DNA from: Halomonas sp. DQ26W
GTDB lineage: Bacteria > Pseudomonadota > Gammaproteobacteria > Pseudomonadales > Halomonadaceae
Assembly (NCBI RefSeq): GCF_003339685.1
Contig: NZ_QPKI01000006.1
Location: 93,945 to 157,944, forward strand
Reading direction: 5' to 3'
DNA length: 64,000 nt
The translations under genes were made by a program, and so were the position numbers. The notes beneath the pieces are model-generated. The model had not been told where the DNA came from. It saw only the letters and a program-made list of their open reading frames with translations, and did no database searches. This document shows positions 38,938 through 50,897 of the stretch, piece after piece. Position 1 is the stretch's first letter. Each line of letters begins with the position of its first letter.

Positions 38938-39249
38938 AGGGCAGTGACTCCTGGGCAACGCCAGAGCGTAATGCTCGGGCGCAGTCCGCTTGATAAGTAG
39001 AGCGGCTGAATACTGCACTCCACCTATCAGCGTATCACTTAAGCAGCATGTGCCCAGGCATCTCTTGTTACCCATAGTAAAAGCACAATGCCGACCGACG
39101 CCGACAGCAAACGTCGGCGACAGATAAGTTGTCGTCGACTGCATGAAGAAATGCGACATGCATGTGATTTCACAGCCGCCAGCAGGGTGGTGAACTAGCG
39201 TTGGATCAACGCGAATCTCGGGCAGCACCTGGCTATGCGCCAGCACAGA
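38938..39249. other. Intergenic region, no gene seen
   Basis: These 312 bases lie between two genes on the minus strand. I see no credible frame, RNA or strong hairpin. The A/T-richer part (39000-39080) may hold the promoter of the peptidase gene. Confidence 0.5.
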
Positions 39250-40011
39250 TCATCCTGTCGAGCAGAAGGGGCCGAATTGGTAAAAGCGGCGACAGCGCAG
39301 TTCCGCTTCACAGGCGGGAAGTTGCGCCTGGTAGCGTGCGGCTCGTGAACTGACCTGACTGGCTGCACGGAGAACCCGGGGCTTGCTCCGGTATGTGCCG
39401 CGACGATAACCCCCTGGGCCTTCGTGGTAGGCCAGGTAGAGGTGCTCGGGATTGTGCAGCGATATGCCGAGATGATCGTGCGTACGCTGGTTGTACCAGC
39501 CAATGAAGTCGGTGGCGTGCTTCATTTGGCTGCGGCGTGCCAACGTACTGCCTGTATCTTCCCGGTACTCTCCCCAAACGGGATCCATGGCCTGTGCATA
39601 ACCTCGGGCCGAAGAGGGACGACTGCCGGGAATGAAGCCCAGAATGCGATTTCTGGGCGGTCGAGCATGGCTCTGGAAGGAGGATTCCTGCTGAATGAAT
39701 GCCATCTGGATGGCGATGGGCGTCCCCCACTGCTCTTCTGCTGCACGCGCATGGTCGTACCATTTAGGCTGCTCATGAAATATCTGGCAGATATCGGTCT
39801 GATCCTGCGGAGGCGAAGGCGCCATCATCGCACAACCAGATGCCAGCAGGCCGATAGCCACTACGCCTAGTCGAGCCACTACCCAGAGTCGAGCCACTAC
39901 GCCTAGTCGAGCCACTACGCCTAGTCGAGACAATACCCGCCATGCACCGTGGGAAAGCCACCACTGGCGGCCCTGATTCCTGCCTGCCTGGGCCACACAG
40001 TCCTGCTTCAT
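39250..40011 (-). CDS. Lytic transglycosylase (SLT domain) lipoprotein
   Basis: A 253-residue protein with an SLT-fold domain (about 78-215): AEEQWGTPIAIQMAFIQQESSFQ contains the catalytic Glu, followed by ARGYAQAMDPVWGEYRED and LYLAYHEGPGGYRRG. It would cleave peptidoglycan between MurNAc and GlcNAc at the outer membrane. A lipobox LLASGC puts the lipidated Cys at residue 60, so the signal region is unusually long. It includes four copies of RL[GW]VVA made by an 18-bp tandem repeat. A GTG inside this region could be the real start. The C-terminus holds four cysteines. Confidence 0.85.
   Translation of the reverse strand: MKQDCVAQAGRNQGRQWWLSHGAWRVLSRLGVVARLGVVARLWVVARLGVVAIGLLASGCAMMAPSPPQDQTDICQIFHEQPKWYDHARAAEEQWGTPIAIQMAFIQQESSFQSHARPPRNRILGFIPGSRPSSARGYAQAMDPVWGEYREDTGSTLARRSQMKHATDFIGWYNQRTHDHLGISLHNPEHLYLAYHEGPGGYRRGTYRSKPRVLRAASQVSSRAARYQAQLPACEAELRCRRFYQFGPFCSTG
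39856..39927. repeat. Four 18-bp tandem repeats in the transglycosylase signal sequence
   Basis: AGCCACTACGCCTAGTCG is repeated four times head to tail on the plus strand; the second copy has three substitutions. Each unit encodes six residues (RLGVVA) on the minus strand. The unit length is a multiple of three, so copy-number change alters the signal peptide without shifting the frame. Confidence 0.9.
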
Positions 40012-40109
40012 AACGCACCCACCGGTCAGCTTCTTCAGCCTGGAAGCCTACTCCAGAGCCGATAGGCCGGCAAACCCGACAGGCAGTGAGCCATGCCGGG
40101 CCCCTGTTT

Positions 40110-40768
40110 CTATCTGACAGACCTCACCGGGCTCCAGCCCGTGCAGTTGGCCAGGAACTCAGGCCGCGGCCGGATGTCGGCGAAGAGGTTGAAGTAGATG
40201 TGAGAGCCGGCACCAGCATCAGCAGTCCATTGAACTCCCCGTTCTCTGTCAGGATGATCGAGCAGCTCAACGAGCGCATGCGGGGCATGCAATCTTCGCT
40301 ATGCCAGGTCTCGAAATCGGAGTGCCGGTCGAAACCCTTGCCCTTGAAGCCAGGCTTATAGTTGATACGCGACTGATGGATATAGACGTCGCTGCCCAAC
40401 AGCTGACGAACCATCGCCAGTAGACGCGGGTCGCGCGTCAGGCGGCTGAAGCGTTCGGAAATCTCGTGGATGCCGAAGATCGAACGGATTTCCTGGCGCC
40501 CGTGCTCGAGTACGGTACCCTTGGAAAGCTTGAAGTCTTCATCCTCCTCGTAGTCGATCAGTTCCTGGAGAAAGGCATCCATCTCATCCTTGTCGAAAAA
40601 ATCCTCGAAGGCGAGAAAGCCCTTACGCTCATACTCCCTGAGTTGCTCCTCACTCAGCGGGCCATCCCTGCGTTGCGCTCCCTCGCTGTGTACGACGGGG
40701 TCGAAACGCTCGAATATTTCCAGTTTACGCTCCAGCCGGGTCGGAAATAAATCCTGAGCGTCATTCAT
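40110..40768 (-). pseudogene. ectD: Ectoine hydroxylase ectD, internally deleted
   Basis: The first 187 codons read as EctD: GPLSEEQLREYERKGFLAFEDFF, EIRSIFGIHEISERFSRL, VYIHQSRINYKPGFKGKGF, and HSDFETWHSEDCMP with the iron ligands H149 and D151. After LLMLVP (near 40208) the frame is lost by one base. In the next frame it resumes as GSHIYFNLFADIRPRPEFLAN to a stop at 40110. Intact EctD is about 300-330 residues; some 80-90 residues between GSH and the C-terminal strand are missing, including the third iron ligand. FDRHSDFETWH also replaces the usual FYWHSDFETWH or FNWHSDFETWH. AGGAGG precedes the start. It should be non-functional. Confidence 0.85.
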
Positions 40769-40986
40769 TGCATGCTCCTCCTTGATCATTCGTCCCACCA
40801 ATCGCACGATAGGTTACTCCACCCTAGACAGTCCGCTAGGGCCATGCAAAGCGACTTTGTTTCACAACATTGCGGCTGTAATGGCTCGGTGTATCTTCCC
40901 CTTCTACCGTGCCGAAAAGTGATGTGATTAACGACCCGGTAGCCCGCTGCCAGGTTAGAGGTCGTTCGCCAAGTTCAGCCTCTCAA

Positions 40987-41017
40987 CCCGACTCGCGGCG
41001 CTGGGCCGCGAGTCGGG
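40987..41017. terminator. Strong hairpin downstream of the PEBP gene
   Basis: A perfect 12-bp stem CCCGACTCGCGG / CCGCGAGTCGGG (40987-40998 with 41006-41017) lies about 20 bp past the stop of the minus-strand gene at 41039. It lacks a clear T-run. Confidence 0.65.
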
Positions 41018-41038
41018 AATGCCAGGGTCCGCCTTGCC

Positions 41039-41515
41039 TCAAGCTCGCTGGTAGGTGCCGATCAGACGGTTCATGCCCAACAGGTGGGGCTCAAGCTGCT
41101 TGAGCAGCTCTGACAGGCCAAGGCCTTCCGGAAGGTCGGTAGGCTTATCCAAGGCGAGAATCCAGAAATAGTAGTGATGCTGCCCATGTCCTTCCGGCGG
41201 CATGGGGCCACCATAGCCCGTCTTGCCGAAATCGTTCTTGCCCCGAGTACCGTCGCCGGTGTTCTCCGACAGCGAAGTGGTAGAACCCGGCAGGTTATAG
41301 AGCAGCCAATGGACGAACCCGTAGCCACCATTCTGGATCAAGGGCGCGTCCGGGTCATGGCAAATGATGGCATATCCGCGAGTACCATCTGGGGCGTCGC
41401 GCCAAGTCAGAGAGGGCGAGACATCATCGCCCTCACAAGTGAATTTTTCGGGTATGGCGCCATGGGCGTTAAAGGCGTAACTCTCCAGCTTCATCTTCGA
41501 AAGTGCAAAGGCCAT
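41039..41515 (-). CDS. YbhB/YbcL family PEBP-like protein
   Basis: A 158-residue phosphatidylethanolamine-binding-fold protein of the bacterial YbhB/YbcL type. The family motifs are IPEKFTCEGDDVSPSLTW, the ligand-site DPDAP in IICHDPDAPL, and GFVHWLLYNLP. GGPMPPEGHGQHHYYFWILALD matches the conserved GxxPP-xGHG-HxYxF block. The cellular role of these proteins is not known. GGAAG precedes the start. It is divergent from a flavodoxin-like gene. Confidence 0.93.
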   Translation of the reverse strand: MAFALSKMKLESYAFNAHGAIPEKFTCEGDDVSPSLTWRDAPDGTRGYAIICHDPDAPLIQNGGYGFVHWLLYNLPGSTTSLSENTGDGTRGKNDFGKTGYGGPMPPEGHGQHHYYFWILALDKPTDLPEGLGLSELLKQLEPHLLGMNRLIGTYQRA

Positions 41516-41645
41516 TACAGGCTTCCTCCTCGGTTCCAGTGATAGTGCAAGTGATAGTTCCAGTAGTAGTTTCAGTGATACCGGAGTTTCGAAGGTCGGG
41601 TGCAGGTGCCGAAACAGCGTCGGAAAAAGCCGTTAGACTGTCAAT

Positions 41646-42107
41646 ATGAAACAGCTTCTGATCGTGGCCCATGCGCCATCCTCCAATACCCGAGGTCTTC
41701 GTGCAGCCGCCGAACGCGGGGCGCGACACCCCGACATCGAGGCGGTCGAGGTCACCGTCAAGGCGCCGCTGGACGCAGGGCCAGACGACGTACGGCGCTG
41801 CGATGCAATCCTGCTTGGCACCACCGAAAATCTGGGCTACATGAGCGGTGCGCTGAAGGACTTCTTTGACCGCAGCTACTATCCGGTGCTGGAGGACAAG
41901 CAGGGGTTGCCCTGCGCGCTGTATATCCGCGCCGGCCACGACGGCACCGGCACACGCCGGGCAGTGGAGAGCATCGTCACCGGGTTGCGCTGGAAATGGG
42001 TGCAGGAACCGCTGCTACTACGTGGCGAGTGGCAGGACGACTTCGTAGATCAGGTAGAGGAGTTAGGTCTCTATCTGGCAGCAGGGCTCGAAGCGGGCAT
42101 TCTATAG
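41646..42107 (+). CDS. Flavodoxin-like NAD(P)H-dependent reductase
   Basis: A 153-residue small flavodoxin-fold protein. The phosphate loop is VAHAPSSNTRGLRAAAERG, and GTTENLGYMSGALKDFFDRSYY is the FMN-contacting loop and dimer helix of the NADPH-dependent FMN reductase family. LYIRAGHDGTGTRRAVESI completes the flavin site. It may be an FMN or quinone reductase; the substrate is unknown. The upstream DNA (41535-41580) contains degenerate AGTGATAGT-type short repeats. Confidence 0.85.
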   Translation: MKQLLIVAHAPSSNTRGLRAAAERGARHPDIEAVEVTVKAPLDAGPDDVRRCDAILLGTTENLGYMSGALKDFFDRSYYPVLEDKQGLPCALYIRAGHDGTGTRRAVESIVTGLRWKWVQEPLLLRGEWQDDFVDQVEELGLYLAAGLEAGIL

Positions 42108-42140
42108 CGTACTGGCTAGGAACAAGTCGCGACTTGTAAA

Positions 42141-42175
42141 AAACGGGCGTACCTCGAAGGGCACACCCGCTGCTT
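42141..42175. terminator. Imperfect bidirectional terminator
   Basis: CGGGCGTACC and GGGCACACCCG form a stem with a few mismatches around 42144-42169. A run of A on the left and CTTTCGTTT on the right fit termination of the convergent flavodoxin and CCGSCS genes. Confidence 0.5.
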
Positions 42176-42233
42176 TCGTTTGGCGATGGCTATCGATCAG
42201 GGAGGCTCGATACGCCACTGTTGTCGCTCGGGG

Positions 42234-42419
42234 TCAGCTGCACGACCCGCAGCAAACACCAGGCTCCCCATGCTTTGCCTTCTTTGCTGCGTCGGTGCCG
42301 CCAATCTCGCCGACGTTGGCGAGCGTGTCCGGCGTCGTTGACACCGCAGGTTCATAAGCCTGAACGGCTTGCTTGTCTTCTGTCTTGTCTTTCTTGAAAA
42401 GGTTCTTGAGCCACCCCAT
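42234..42419 (-). CDS. CCGSCS-motif small protein
   Basis: A 61-residue protein, basic at the N-terminus (MGWLKNLFKKDKTEDKQ) and ending GEPGVCCGSCS with cysteines at 56, 57 and 60. The C-terminal motif defines a family of gammaproteobacterial small proteins called CCGSCS-motif proteins, of unknown function. The clustered cysteines suggest metal or persulfide binding. The start at 42419 follows GAGGTG by 8 bases; a GTG three codons earlier is possible. No partner gene is obvious. Confidence 0.8.
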   Translation of the reverse strand: MGWLKNLFKKDKTEDKQAVQAYEPAVSTTPDTLANVGEIGGTDAAKKAKHGEPGVCCGSCS

Positions 42420-42500
42420 GGGAGTCACCTCGCAGTGGATTTAATAAGGTGTAGATTAAATACATTTTATTGATCATCCACCAATTCGTCAACGCCACGA

Positions 42501-42533
42501 ATAAAACGGCCCCGTGCCTGTAGGACAGGGCCG
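42501..42533 (-). terminator. Rho-independent terminator after fadA
   Basis: On the minus strand CGGCCCTGTC and an imperfect complement ending GGGGCCG form a hairpin followed by TTTTATT, 17 bp after the fadA stop codon. Confidence 0.8.
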
Positions 42534-42549
42534 CCGGCTACAGAAGTGT

Positions 42550-43734
<1,185 letters not shown>

Positions 43735-43756
43735 TCACCTCCTGATCGTGGTGGAT

Positions 43757-45934
43757 TCAGCTCTGGGCCTGGGTGGAATAGAAGCGGTCGCCAGCTTCGG
43801 CCATCTTGCGCAGTTTGTCGGTGGGGGCGTAGAGCGGCCCCAGTTCCTCAGCGAGACCTTCGGCCAGCTTGACGAACTCGCCGACTCCCATGGCGTCGAT
43901 ATAGCGCAGCGCACCACCGCGGAACGGCGGGAAACCGATGCCATAGATCAGCGCCATGTCGGCTTCGGCCGGTGTCGATACGATGTCATCCTCCAGGCAG
44001 CGTACGGTTTCCAGGCAAAGCGGCACCATCATGCGGGCGATGATGTCGTCGTCGGAGAAAGTCTTCTGCTCCTTCACCACCTGTTTGACCAGCGCGTAGG
44101 CGCTGTCATCGCTGACCTTCTTCGGCTTGCCCTTCTTGTCTTCCTCGTAGGAGTAAAAGCCCTTGTCGTTCTTTTGGCCCAGGCGTTCGTTGTCGTACAT
44201 CACCTGGATGGCGGTCTTGCCCTCACGTGCCATGCGGTCGGGGAAGCCTTCGGCCATCACCTCATTGGCATGCACCGCGGTATCCAGCCCCACCACGTCG
44301 AGCAGGTAGGCAGGGCCCATGGGCCAGCCGAACTTCTCCATCACCTTGTCGATGTGCTGGAAGTCGGCCCCCTGCTCGACCAGCAGGCTGAAACCGCCGA
44401 AGTAGGGGAAGAGCACGCGGTTGACCAGGAACCCCGGGCAGTCGTTGACCACGATGGGGGTCTTGCCCATGGCCCGGGCGTAGGCCACGGTGGCTGCCAC
44501 GGCGGCGTCACCGGTCTTCTCGCCACGGATGACCTCGACCAGCGGCATGCGATGCACCGGGTTGAAGAAGTGCATGCCGCAGAAGTTCTCGGGTCGCTTG
44601 AGGTTCTGCGCCAGGCGAGTGATCGAGATGGTCGAGGTGTTGGAGGTGAGGATGGTCTCCTCGGCGACCAGGCCTTCCACTTCGGTCAGCACCGCATCCT
44701 TGACCTTGGGATTCTCGACCACCGCTTCGACCACCAGGTCGACGTGGCCGAAATCGCCGTAGGAGAGGGTCGGACGAATGAGGGTCAGCTTCTCGGCCAT
44801 TTGCTCGGTGGTCAGCTTGCCACGCTCGGCCTGCTTGGCAAACAGCTTGCACGACTCCTTGAGCCCCAACTCAATGGCTTCTTCCTTGATGTCCTTCATC
44901 AGGATCGGAGTGCCCTTGGAGGCGCTCTGGTAGGCGATACCGCCGCCCATGATGCCAGCGCCCAGCACGGCCGTCTGCTTGACCGCCTTGGCTTGCTTTT
45001 CGTACTGGCCGGCCTTCTTCTTGACCACCTGATCATTGAGGAACAGCCCCACAAGATTGAAGGCAACATCGCTCAACGCCAGCTTGGCGAAGGCCTTGGC
45101 CTCAATGGCCTGGGCACGCCCGCGCTCCTCGCCGGCGCCCTTCTGGATTACCTTGATCGCTTCCACCGGTGCCGGGTAGTGCGGCCCCGCCTTGCCCTTG
45201 ACATAACCCTTGGCGGTCTCGAAGGCCATCATCTGCTCGATGGCATTGAGCTTGAGCGGCCCTTTCTTCTCGTCGCGTCGTGCCTGATAGTCAAGCTCGC
45301 CGCTGAAGGCACGGGCCAGGATATCCAGGGCGGCGGCTTCGAGGGATTCACTCGGCACCACGGCATCGACCGCCCCCATCTTGAGGGCGGCATCGGCACA
45401 GTTCTCGGTGCCACCGGCGATCCATTCGATGGCGTTGTCGGCGCCGATCATGCGCGGCAGGCGCACGCAGCCGCCCCAGCCCGGAAGGATCCCCAGCTTG
45501 GTCTCAGGCAGGCCGATCTTGGCCTTCTCGCCCATGACGCGAAAATCGGTGGTCAGGGTCACTTCACAGCCACCGCCCAGTGCCAGGCCGTTGATGGCGG
45601 TAACGGTGGGGAACGGCAGGTCTTCGATGGCGTTGAAGATGTCGTGAACCTTCAGGTTCATCTCGACCAAATACTCTTCGCCCTTATCGAACAGACCATG
45701 GAATTCGGTGATATCGGCGCCCACGATGAAAACATCCTTGGCGCTACCGATGACCAGGCCCTTCAGACCGCTCTCGCCCTGGATCGCCTTGACGGCATCG
45801 TCCAGCTCGGCCACCACCGCGCTGGACAGCTTGTTGATGGACTCGTCCTTCAGGTCGAAGGTGAGCATGGCGATGTCGTCGCCCCCGGTCTTGGTACCGC
45901 GTGCCACCGTGATGGCGTTGCCTTGATAGATCAT
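43757..45934 (-). CDS. fadB: FadB, multifunctional fatty acid oxidation alpha subunit
   Basis: A 725-residue trifunctional enzyme. The N-terminal crotonase domain has [19 protein letters not shown] and [15 protein letters not shown], with the two catalytic glutamates, for enoyl-CoA hydratase and isomerase activity. The C-terminal dehydrogenase has [20 protein letters not shown] for NAD and [16 protein letters not shown] with the catalytic His. With FadA it carries out the later steps of the beta-oxidation cycle. The length equals E. coli FadB (729). The 380-bp upstream region should carry the operon promoter. Confidence 0.97.
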   Translation of the reverse strand: MIYQGNAITVARGTKTGGDDIAMLTFDLKDESINKLSSAVVAELDDAVKAIQGESGLKGLVIGSAKDVFIVGADITEFHGLFDKGEEYLVEMNLKVHDIFNAIEDLPFPTVTAINGLALGGGCEVTLTTDFRVMGEKAKIGLPETKLGILPGWGGCVRLPRMIGADNAIEWIAGGTENCADAALKMGAVDAVVPSESLEAAALDILARAFSGELDYQARRDEKKGPLKLNAIEQMMAFETAKGYVKGKAGPHYPAPVEAIKVIQKGAGEERGRAQAIEAKAFAKLALSDVAFNLVGLFLNDQVVKKKAGQYEKQAKAVKQTAVLGAGIMGGGIAYQSASKGTPILMKDIKEEAIELGLKESCKLFAKQAERGKLTTEQMAEKLTLIRPTLSYGDFGHVDLVVEAVVENPKVKDAVLTEVEGLVAEETILTSNTSTISITRLAQNLKRPENFCGMHFFNPVHRMPLVEVIRGEKTGDAAVAATVAYARAMGKTPIVVNDCPGFLVNRVLFPYFGGFSLLVEQGADFQHIDKVMEKFGWPMGPAYLLDVVGLDTAVHANEVMAEGFPDRMAREGKTAIQVMYDNERLGQKNDKGFYSYEEDKKGKPKKVSDDSAYALVKQVVKEQKTFSDDDIIARMMVPLCLETVRCLEDDIVSTPAEADMALIYGIGFPPFRGGALRYIDAMGVGEFVKLAEGLAEELGPLYAPTDKLRKMAEAGDRFYSTQAQS

Positions 45935-46314
45935 CCACGAATCTCCACACAGAGGTTGGCGTTGGAGGAGTGCCCAGTTTCATACGGCCGTTTGATTTCT
46001 CGAAGCTTGGTGCACTACAGCCGACACGTCAAGCCCTGGATTCATCATCCATGATCGAGCATGCTGCGTATCGATCAACCAGCGGCACCCGATGGCTGAT
46101 AGAATAAACCCTATGTCTTGCCATGGTGCCGTCCATGTGCCTGTCCGATACGGCGCCCTCCTCGCCACCGTCCTCCCCCCCCCGGATGCAGCGCTTCCGG
46201 GAGCGTCCTCGAACGACTCATCGAGCATGTTCGCCCTGCCGCCACTCGCTTGGAGTTGCATTACACGCTGAGGGTCCGGACAATTCGGAAAATTCAACGC
46301 AATTGCGGAGTCCC
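45935..46314. other. Divergent promoter region of fadBA and slyA, no gene seen
   Basis: The 380 bases contain no credible reading frame with a ribosome binding site; a longer in-frame extension of slyA upstream has no family match. I looked for a PsrA or FadR type palindrome near fadB and found only CAAAC and GAAAC in direct orientation (45990 region, minus strand), which does not fit. A C-rich run lies at 46170-46182. Confidence 0.5.
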
Positions 46315-46758
46315 ATGCACCAGAACATTGGCTTCCGGCTCTCCCGCCTGCCCCGGCTGTGGCGGGCCATCATCGACGAGCGACTGGCGCCTCTGGGCCT
46401 GACTCAGACGCGCTGGATCACCCTTTATCATCTATGGCGTCTCGGCGACGGCCAACCCCAGTGCGACCTGGCCCGCGCCATTGGCGTGGAAGCGCCATCG
46501 TTGGTACGTACCCTCGACCAGCTCTCGGAGCAGGGCCTGATCGAACGGCGGCCCTGCGAGCAGGACCGCCGAACCAAGCGCGTCTTCCTCACCCCCGAGG
46601 CAACACCTTTACTAGAACAGATCGACGAGGTAGTGACCCAGGCGCGCCGCGAAATGCTGGCAGGCCTCAGCGAAGACGATATCAAGCGCCTCGACGCCCT
46701 ATTGGCCCACATCGAAAACAACGGCCTGGCAATCCAGGCCCGGGAGGGAGAAGCCTGA
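46315..46758 (+). CDS. slyA: SlyA-type MarR family regulator
   Basis: A 147-residue winged-helix regulator following E. coli SlyA (144): LSRLPRLWRAIIDERLAPLGLTQTRWITLYHL, LARAIGVEAPSLVRTLDQL, and GLIERRPCEQDRRTKRVFLT with the wing. SlyA relieves H-NS-type silencing and senses small aromatic or redox cues. GGAG is close to the ATG at 46315, and this start gives the family N-terminus. Orthology is probable; function in this organism is inferred. Confidence 0.88.
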   Translation: MHQNIGFRLSRLPRLWRAIIDERLAPLGLTQTRWITLYHLWRLGDGQPQCDLARAIGVEAPSLVRTLDQLSEQGLIERRPCEQDRRTKRVFLTPEATPLLEQIDEVVTQARREMLAGLSEDDIKRLDALLAHIENNGLAIQAREGEA

Positions 46759-46762
46759 AGTT

Positions 46763-47305
46763 TCAGCCAGCGGTGAAGCCGCCACCCTCGCCGAAGGCGC
46801 GGGCAGCCGGCGGCCGGTCGACATGACCTGCCAGGGCATCGCGCAGGCGGCGAAAATCGGCCACATAGGTCAGAAAGCGCTCGGCGCCCTGTGACTCCCA
46901 CCACCAGAGCGTGATGCCAGTCTCGCTGGACTCTACCACCAAGGCATCCTGTGGCAATCGCATCAGCAGTGCTTCCAGCGGCTCGCGCGCCCTCTCCGGG
47001 AGTGCACGCAGGGGCTCGATACGCCAGCGCCAACCGGCCACACAGGGCTTGAGCGCATCGCTGGCGACGCTGTCACGCACCAGCAAAAACCGAGGGCCTG
47101 GCGACTCGACAGGATAAGACCAGCGATAGCCTGGCATGGCCGTACCAATGCCATGCAGCGGCGGTGTCTCCAGCTTCACCTTGACCCCGGCATTCGCCGC
47201 GGCATTGCGTAACGGCGCAATGCGTCGCTGCCTCGGGCTGGGCTTCAGCCACATCACCGGCGCGACCATCAGCAGCAGCACCCCAATTATCATTGCCCAA
47301 ACCAT
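46763..47305 (-). CDS. Single-pass membrane protein of unknown function
   Basis: A 180-residue protein with one N-terminal membrane helix (MVWAMIIGVLLLMVAPVMWL) and then a basic, mixed alpha/beta cytoplasmic domain. Landmarks are RRIAPLRNAAANAGVKVKLE, GTAMPGYRWSYPV, and an LWWWESQGAERFLTYVADF stretch. I recognise no family. AGGAG stands before the ATG. It is convergent with slyA (4 bp between stops) and divergent from a universal stress protein gene. Confidence 0.7.
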   Translation of the reverse strand: MVWAMIIGVLLLMVAPVMWLKPSPRQRRIAPLRNAAANAGVKVKLETPPLHGIGTAMPGYRWSYPVESPGPRFLLVRDSVASDALKPCVAGWRWRIEPLRALPERAREPLEALLMRLPQDALVVESSETGITLWWWESQGAERFLTYVADFRRLRDALAGHVDRPPAARAFGEGGGFTAG

Positions 47306-47411
47306 CGGCTTCTCCTGAATGAATCTTGACGCAAGTCGTTGTCTTGGCTCGGCAGTCGTCCTAGAGTGGAGGCATGCCCCTAAGAACCATGCCATTGCGC
47401 AGGAGCCTGAC

Positions 47412-47867
47412 ATGAGCAATGAATACCGCCACATCCTGGTCGCCGTCGACCTGACCAAGGATTCCCACAAGATCCTCGAGCGTGCCATGCAGATCGCCGA
47501 GCGCAACCAGGCGAAGCTTTCCATCATGCACACCCTGGAGCCACTGGGCTTCGCCTACGGTGGCGATATCCCCATGGACCTCACCAGTATTCAGGACCAG
47601 CTCGACGAGCATGCCAAACAGCGCCTGGCCGAGATCGCCGACACCCACGTCGCCAAGGAGAACCAGCACGTGGTGGTGGGCATGCCCGATACCGAGATCC
47701 ACCGCTTCGCCGAGGAACACACCGTCGACCTGATCGTGGTGGGCTCCCATGGTCGCCACGGCTTCGCTTTGCTGCTCGGCTCCACCTCCACCGGCGTACT
47801 GCACGGCGCCCGATGCGATGTCCTTGCCGTCCGCGTCGGCAAGAAGGGCGAAAGCAGCGAGGAGTAA
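47412..47867 (+). CDS. Universal stress protein (UspA family)
   Basis: A 151-residue protein of the UspA fold. It starts YRHILVAVDLTKDSHKILERAM, has the central IMHTLEP strand, and near the C-terminus GSHGRHGFALLLGSTSTGVLH. This last segment corresponds to the G-x2-G-x9-G-S/T ATP-binding motif, so it may bind ATP. GGAG precedes the start (AGGAGCCTGAC). Its target is unknown. Confidence 0.93.
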   Translation: MSNEYRHILVAVDLTKDSHKILERAMQIAERNQAKLSIMHTLEPLGFAYGGDIPMDLTSIQDQLDEHAKQRLAEIADTHVAKENQHVVVGMPDTEIHRFAEEHTVDLIVVGSHGRHGFALLLGSTSTGVLHGARCDVLAVRVGKKGESSEE

Positions 47868-47882
47868 GCCTCTGTCATCCGA

Positions 47883-47912
47883 GGCGCCTGTTATCAGGCG
47901 CCGTGTCGTTTC
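47883..47912. terminator. Hairpin between usp and uup
   Basis: GGCGCCTG / CAGGCGCC (47883-47890 with 47895-47902) closes on a 4-base loop and is followed by a modest T-rich stretch. It lies between convergent genes. Confidence 0.6.
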
Positions 47913-47947
47913 ATGTCACTCGAGCCCTCGGGTGGCAGCTCATCGAC

Positions 47948-49873
<1,926 letters not shown>

Positions 49874-49999
49874 GCGCGCACCTCATCCAATCATCGAGGC
49901 GGCTAGTGTAACGCATGGCCGGCCCGGCGTGGTGCTGTACAATACGCTACATCCCGGTGGCAATCGCCCCGACGCCCTGATGACAGTAGGAGTTCTGCC

Positions 50000-50896
50000 T
50001 TGGTTGACCCGACCGAGACCTGCGATGATTTCCTGCCCGAGGCCCTGCGGTTTCGCGCCCCAGCACCGCTGGTGGATATCGGCGCCAACCTGACCCACGA
50101 GAGCTTCGCCCGCGATCTCGACGCGGTGATCGCTCGCGCCCGGGCGGCCAACGTCACCGGCCTGATCCTGACCGGCACCGACCGCGAGCACGCCGAGCAG
50201 GCCGTGGCGCTGGCACGACGCCATGCGGGGCTGCATGCCACCGCCGGTGTCCATCCCCACGATGCCAGCCGCTGGGACGCCTCACTGCAGCAGGCGATGC
50301 GCGAGCTGCATCGGCAGCCCGAGGTGGTGGCGGTGGGGGAATGCGGGCTGGACTTCAATCGCAACTTCTCGACGCCCGCAGAGCAGGAGCGCGCCTTCGA
50401 GGCGCAGCTGGGCCTGGCGGTGGAGTGCGGCAAGCCGCTGTTCATCCATGAACGCGACGCCGGCAAGCGCATGCGTGACATCCTCCATGCCTGGCGCGAC
50501 GATCTCCCGGATGCCGTGATCCACTGCTTCACCGCCGATCGTGAGACACTCTACGGCTACCGGGATCTCGACCTGCATATCGGCCTGACCGGCTGGATCT
50601 GCGATGAACGGCGCGGCCACCACCTGCGCGAACTGGTCGGCGAGATCCCCCGCAATCGCCTGATGGTGGAAACCGACTGCCCCTACCTGCTACCGCGCAA
50701 TTTACCTGCCAAACTCAAGGGCAGGCGGCACGAGCCCTCGTTGCTGCCCTGGATCGTGAAAGAGATCGCCCATTGGCAGGGAATCAGCGAAGGCGAGCTG
50801 GCCCAGGCCACTACCCAAACCGCTCGGGCCTTCTTCCGGCTGGCAGAGACCGAGGACCGTAACGTTGCTGGCAATTTCCAGCAGGAGGAGCACTGA
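50000..50896 (+). CDS. tatD: TatD family metal-dependent DNase
   Basis: A 298-residue TIM-barrel hydrolase, about 35 residues longer than E. coli TatD. Conserved blocks are VDIGANLTHESFARD, TAGVHPHDASRWD, VAVGECGLDFNRNFSTPAEQERAF, HCFTADRETL and VETDCPYLLPRNLPAKLKGRRHEP, which carry the metal-binding His, Glu and Asp residues. TatD is a 3'-5' DNase linked to repair. The start is a TTG at 50000 with AGGAG 9 bases upstream. It is followed after 1 bp by an exonuclease-like gene. Confidence 0.93.
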   Translation: MVDPTETCDDFLPEALRFRAPAPLVDIGANLTHESFARDLDAVIARARAANVTGLILTGTDREHAEQAVALARRHAGLHATAGVHPHDASRWDASLQQAMRELHRQPEVVAVGECGLDFNRNFSTPAEQERAFEAQLGLAVECGKPLFIHERDAGKRMRDILHAWRDDLPDAVIHCFTADRETLYGYRDLDLHIGLTGWICDERRGHHLRELVGEIPRNRLMVETDCPYLLPRNLPAKLKGRRHEPSLLPWIVKEIAHWQGISEGELAQATTQTARAFFRLAETEDRNVAGNFQQEEH

Positions 50897-50897
50897 G

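Noticed and set aside
39856..39927. Possible CRISPR array
   Set aside because: The 18-bp units are directly adjacent without spacers and in frame inside a gene; it is a tandem coding repeat.
41530..41580. Short AGTGATAGT-like repeats as an origin or iteron array
   Set aside because: The units are degenerate and irregularly spaced, with no replication gene nearby.
45960..46000. PsrA/FadR-type operator before fadB
   Set aside because: CAAAC and GAAAC occur but in the same orientation and 8 bases apart, not as the inverted repeat those regulators need.
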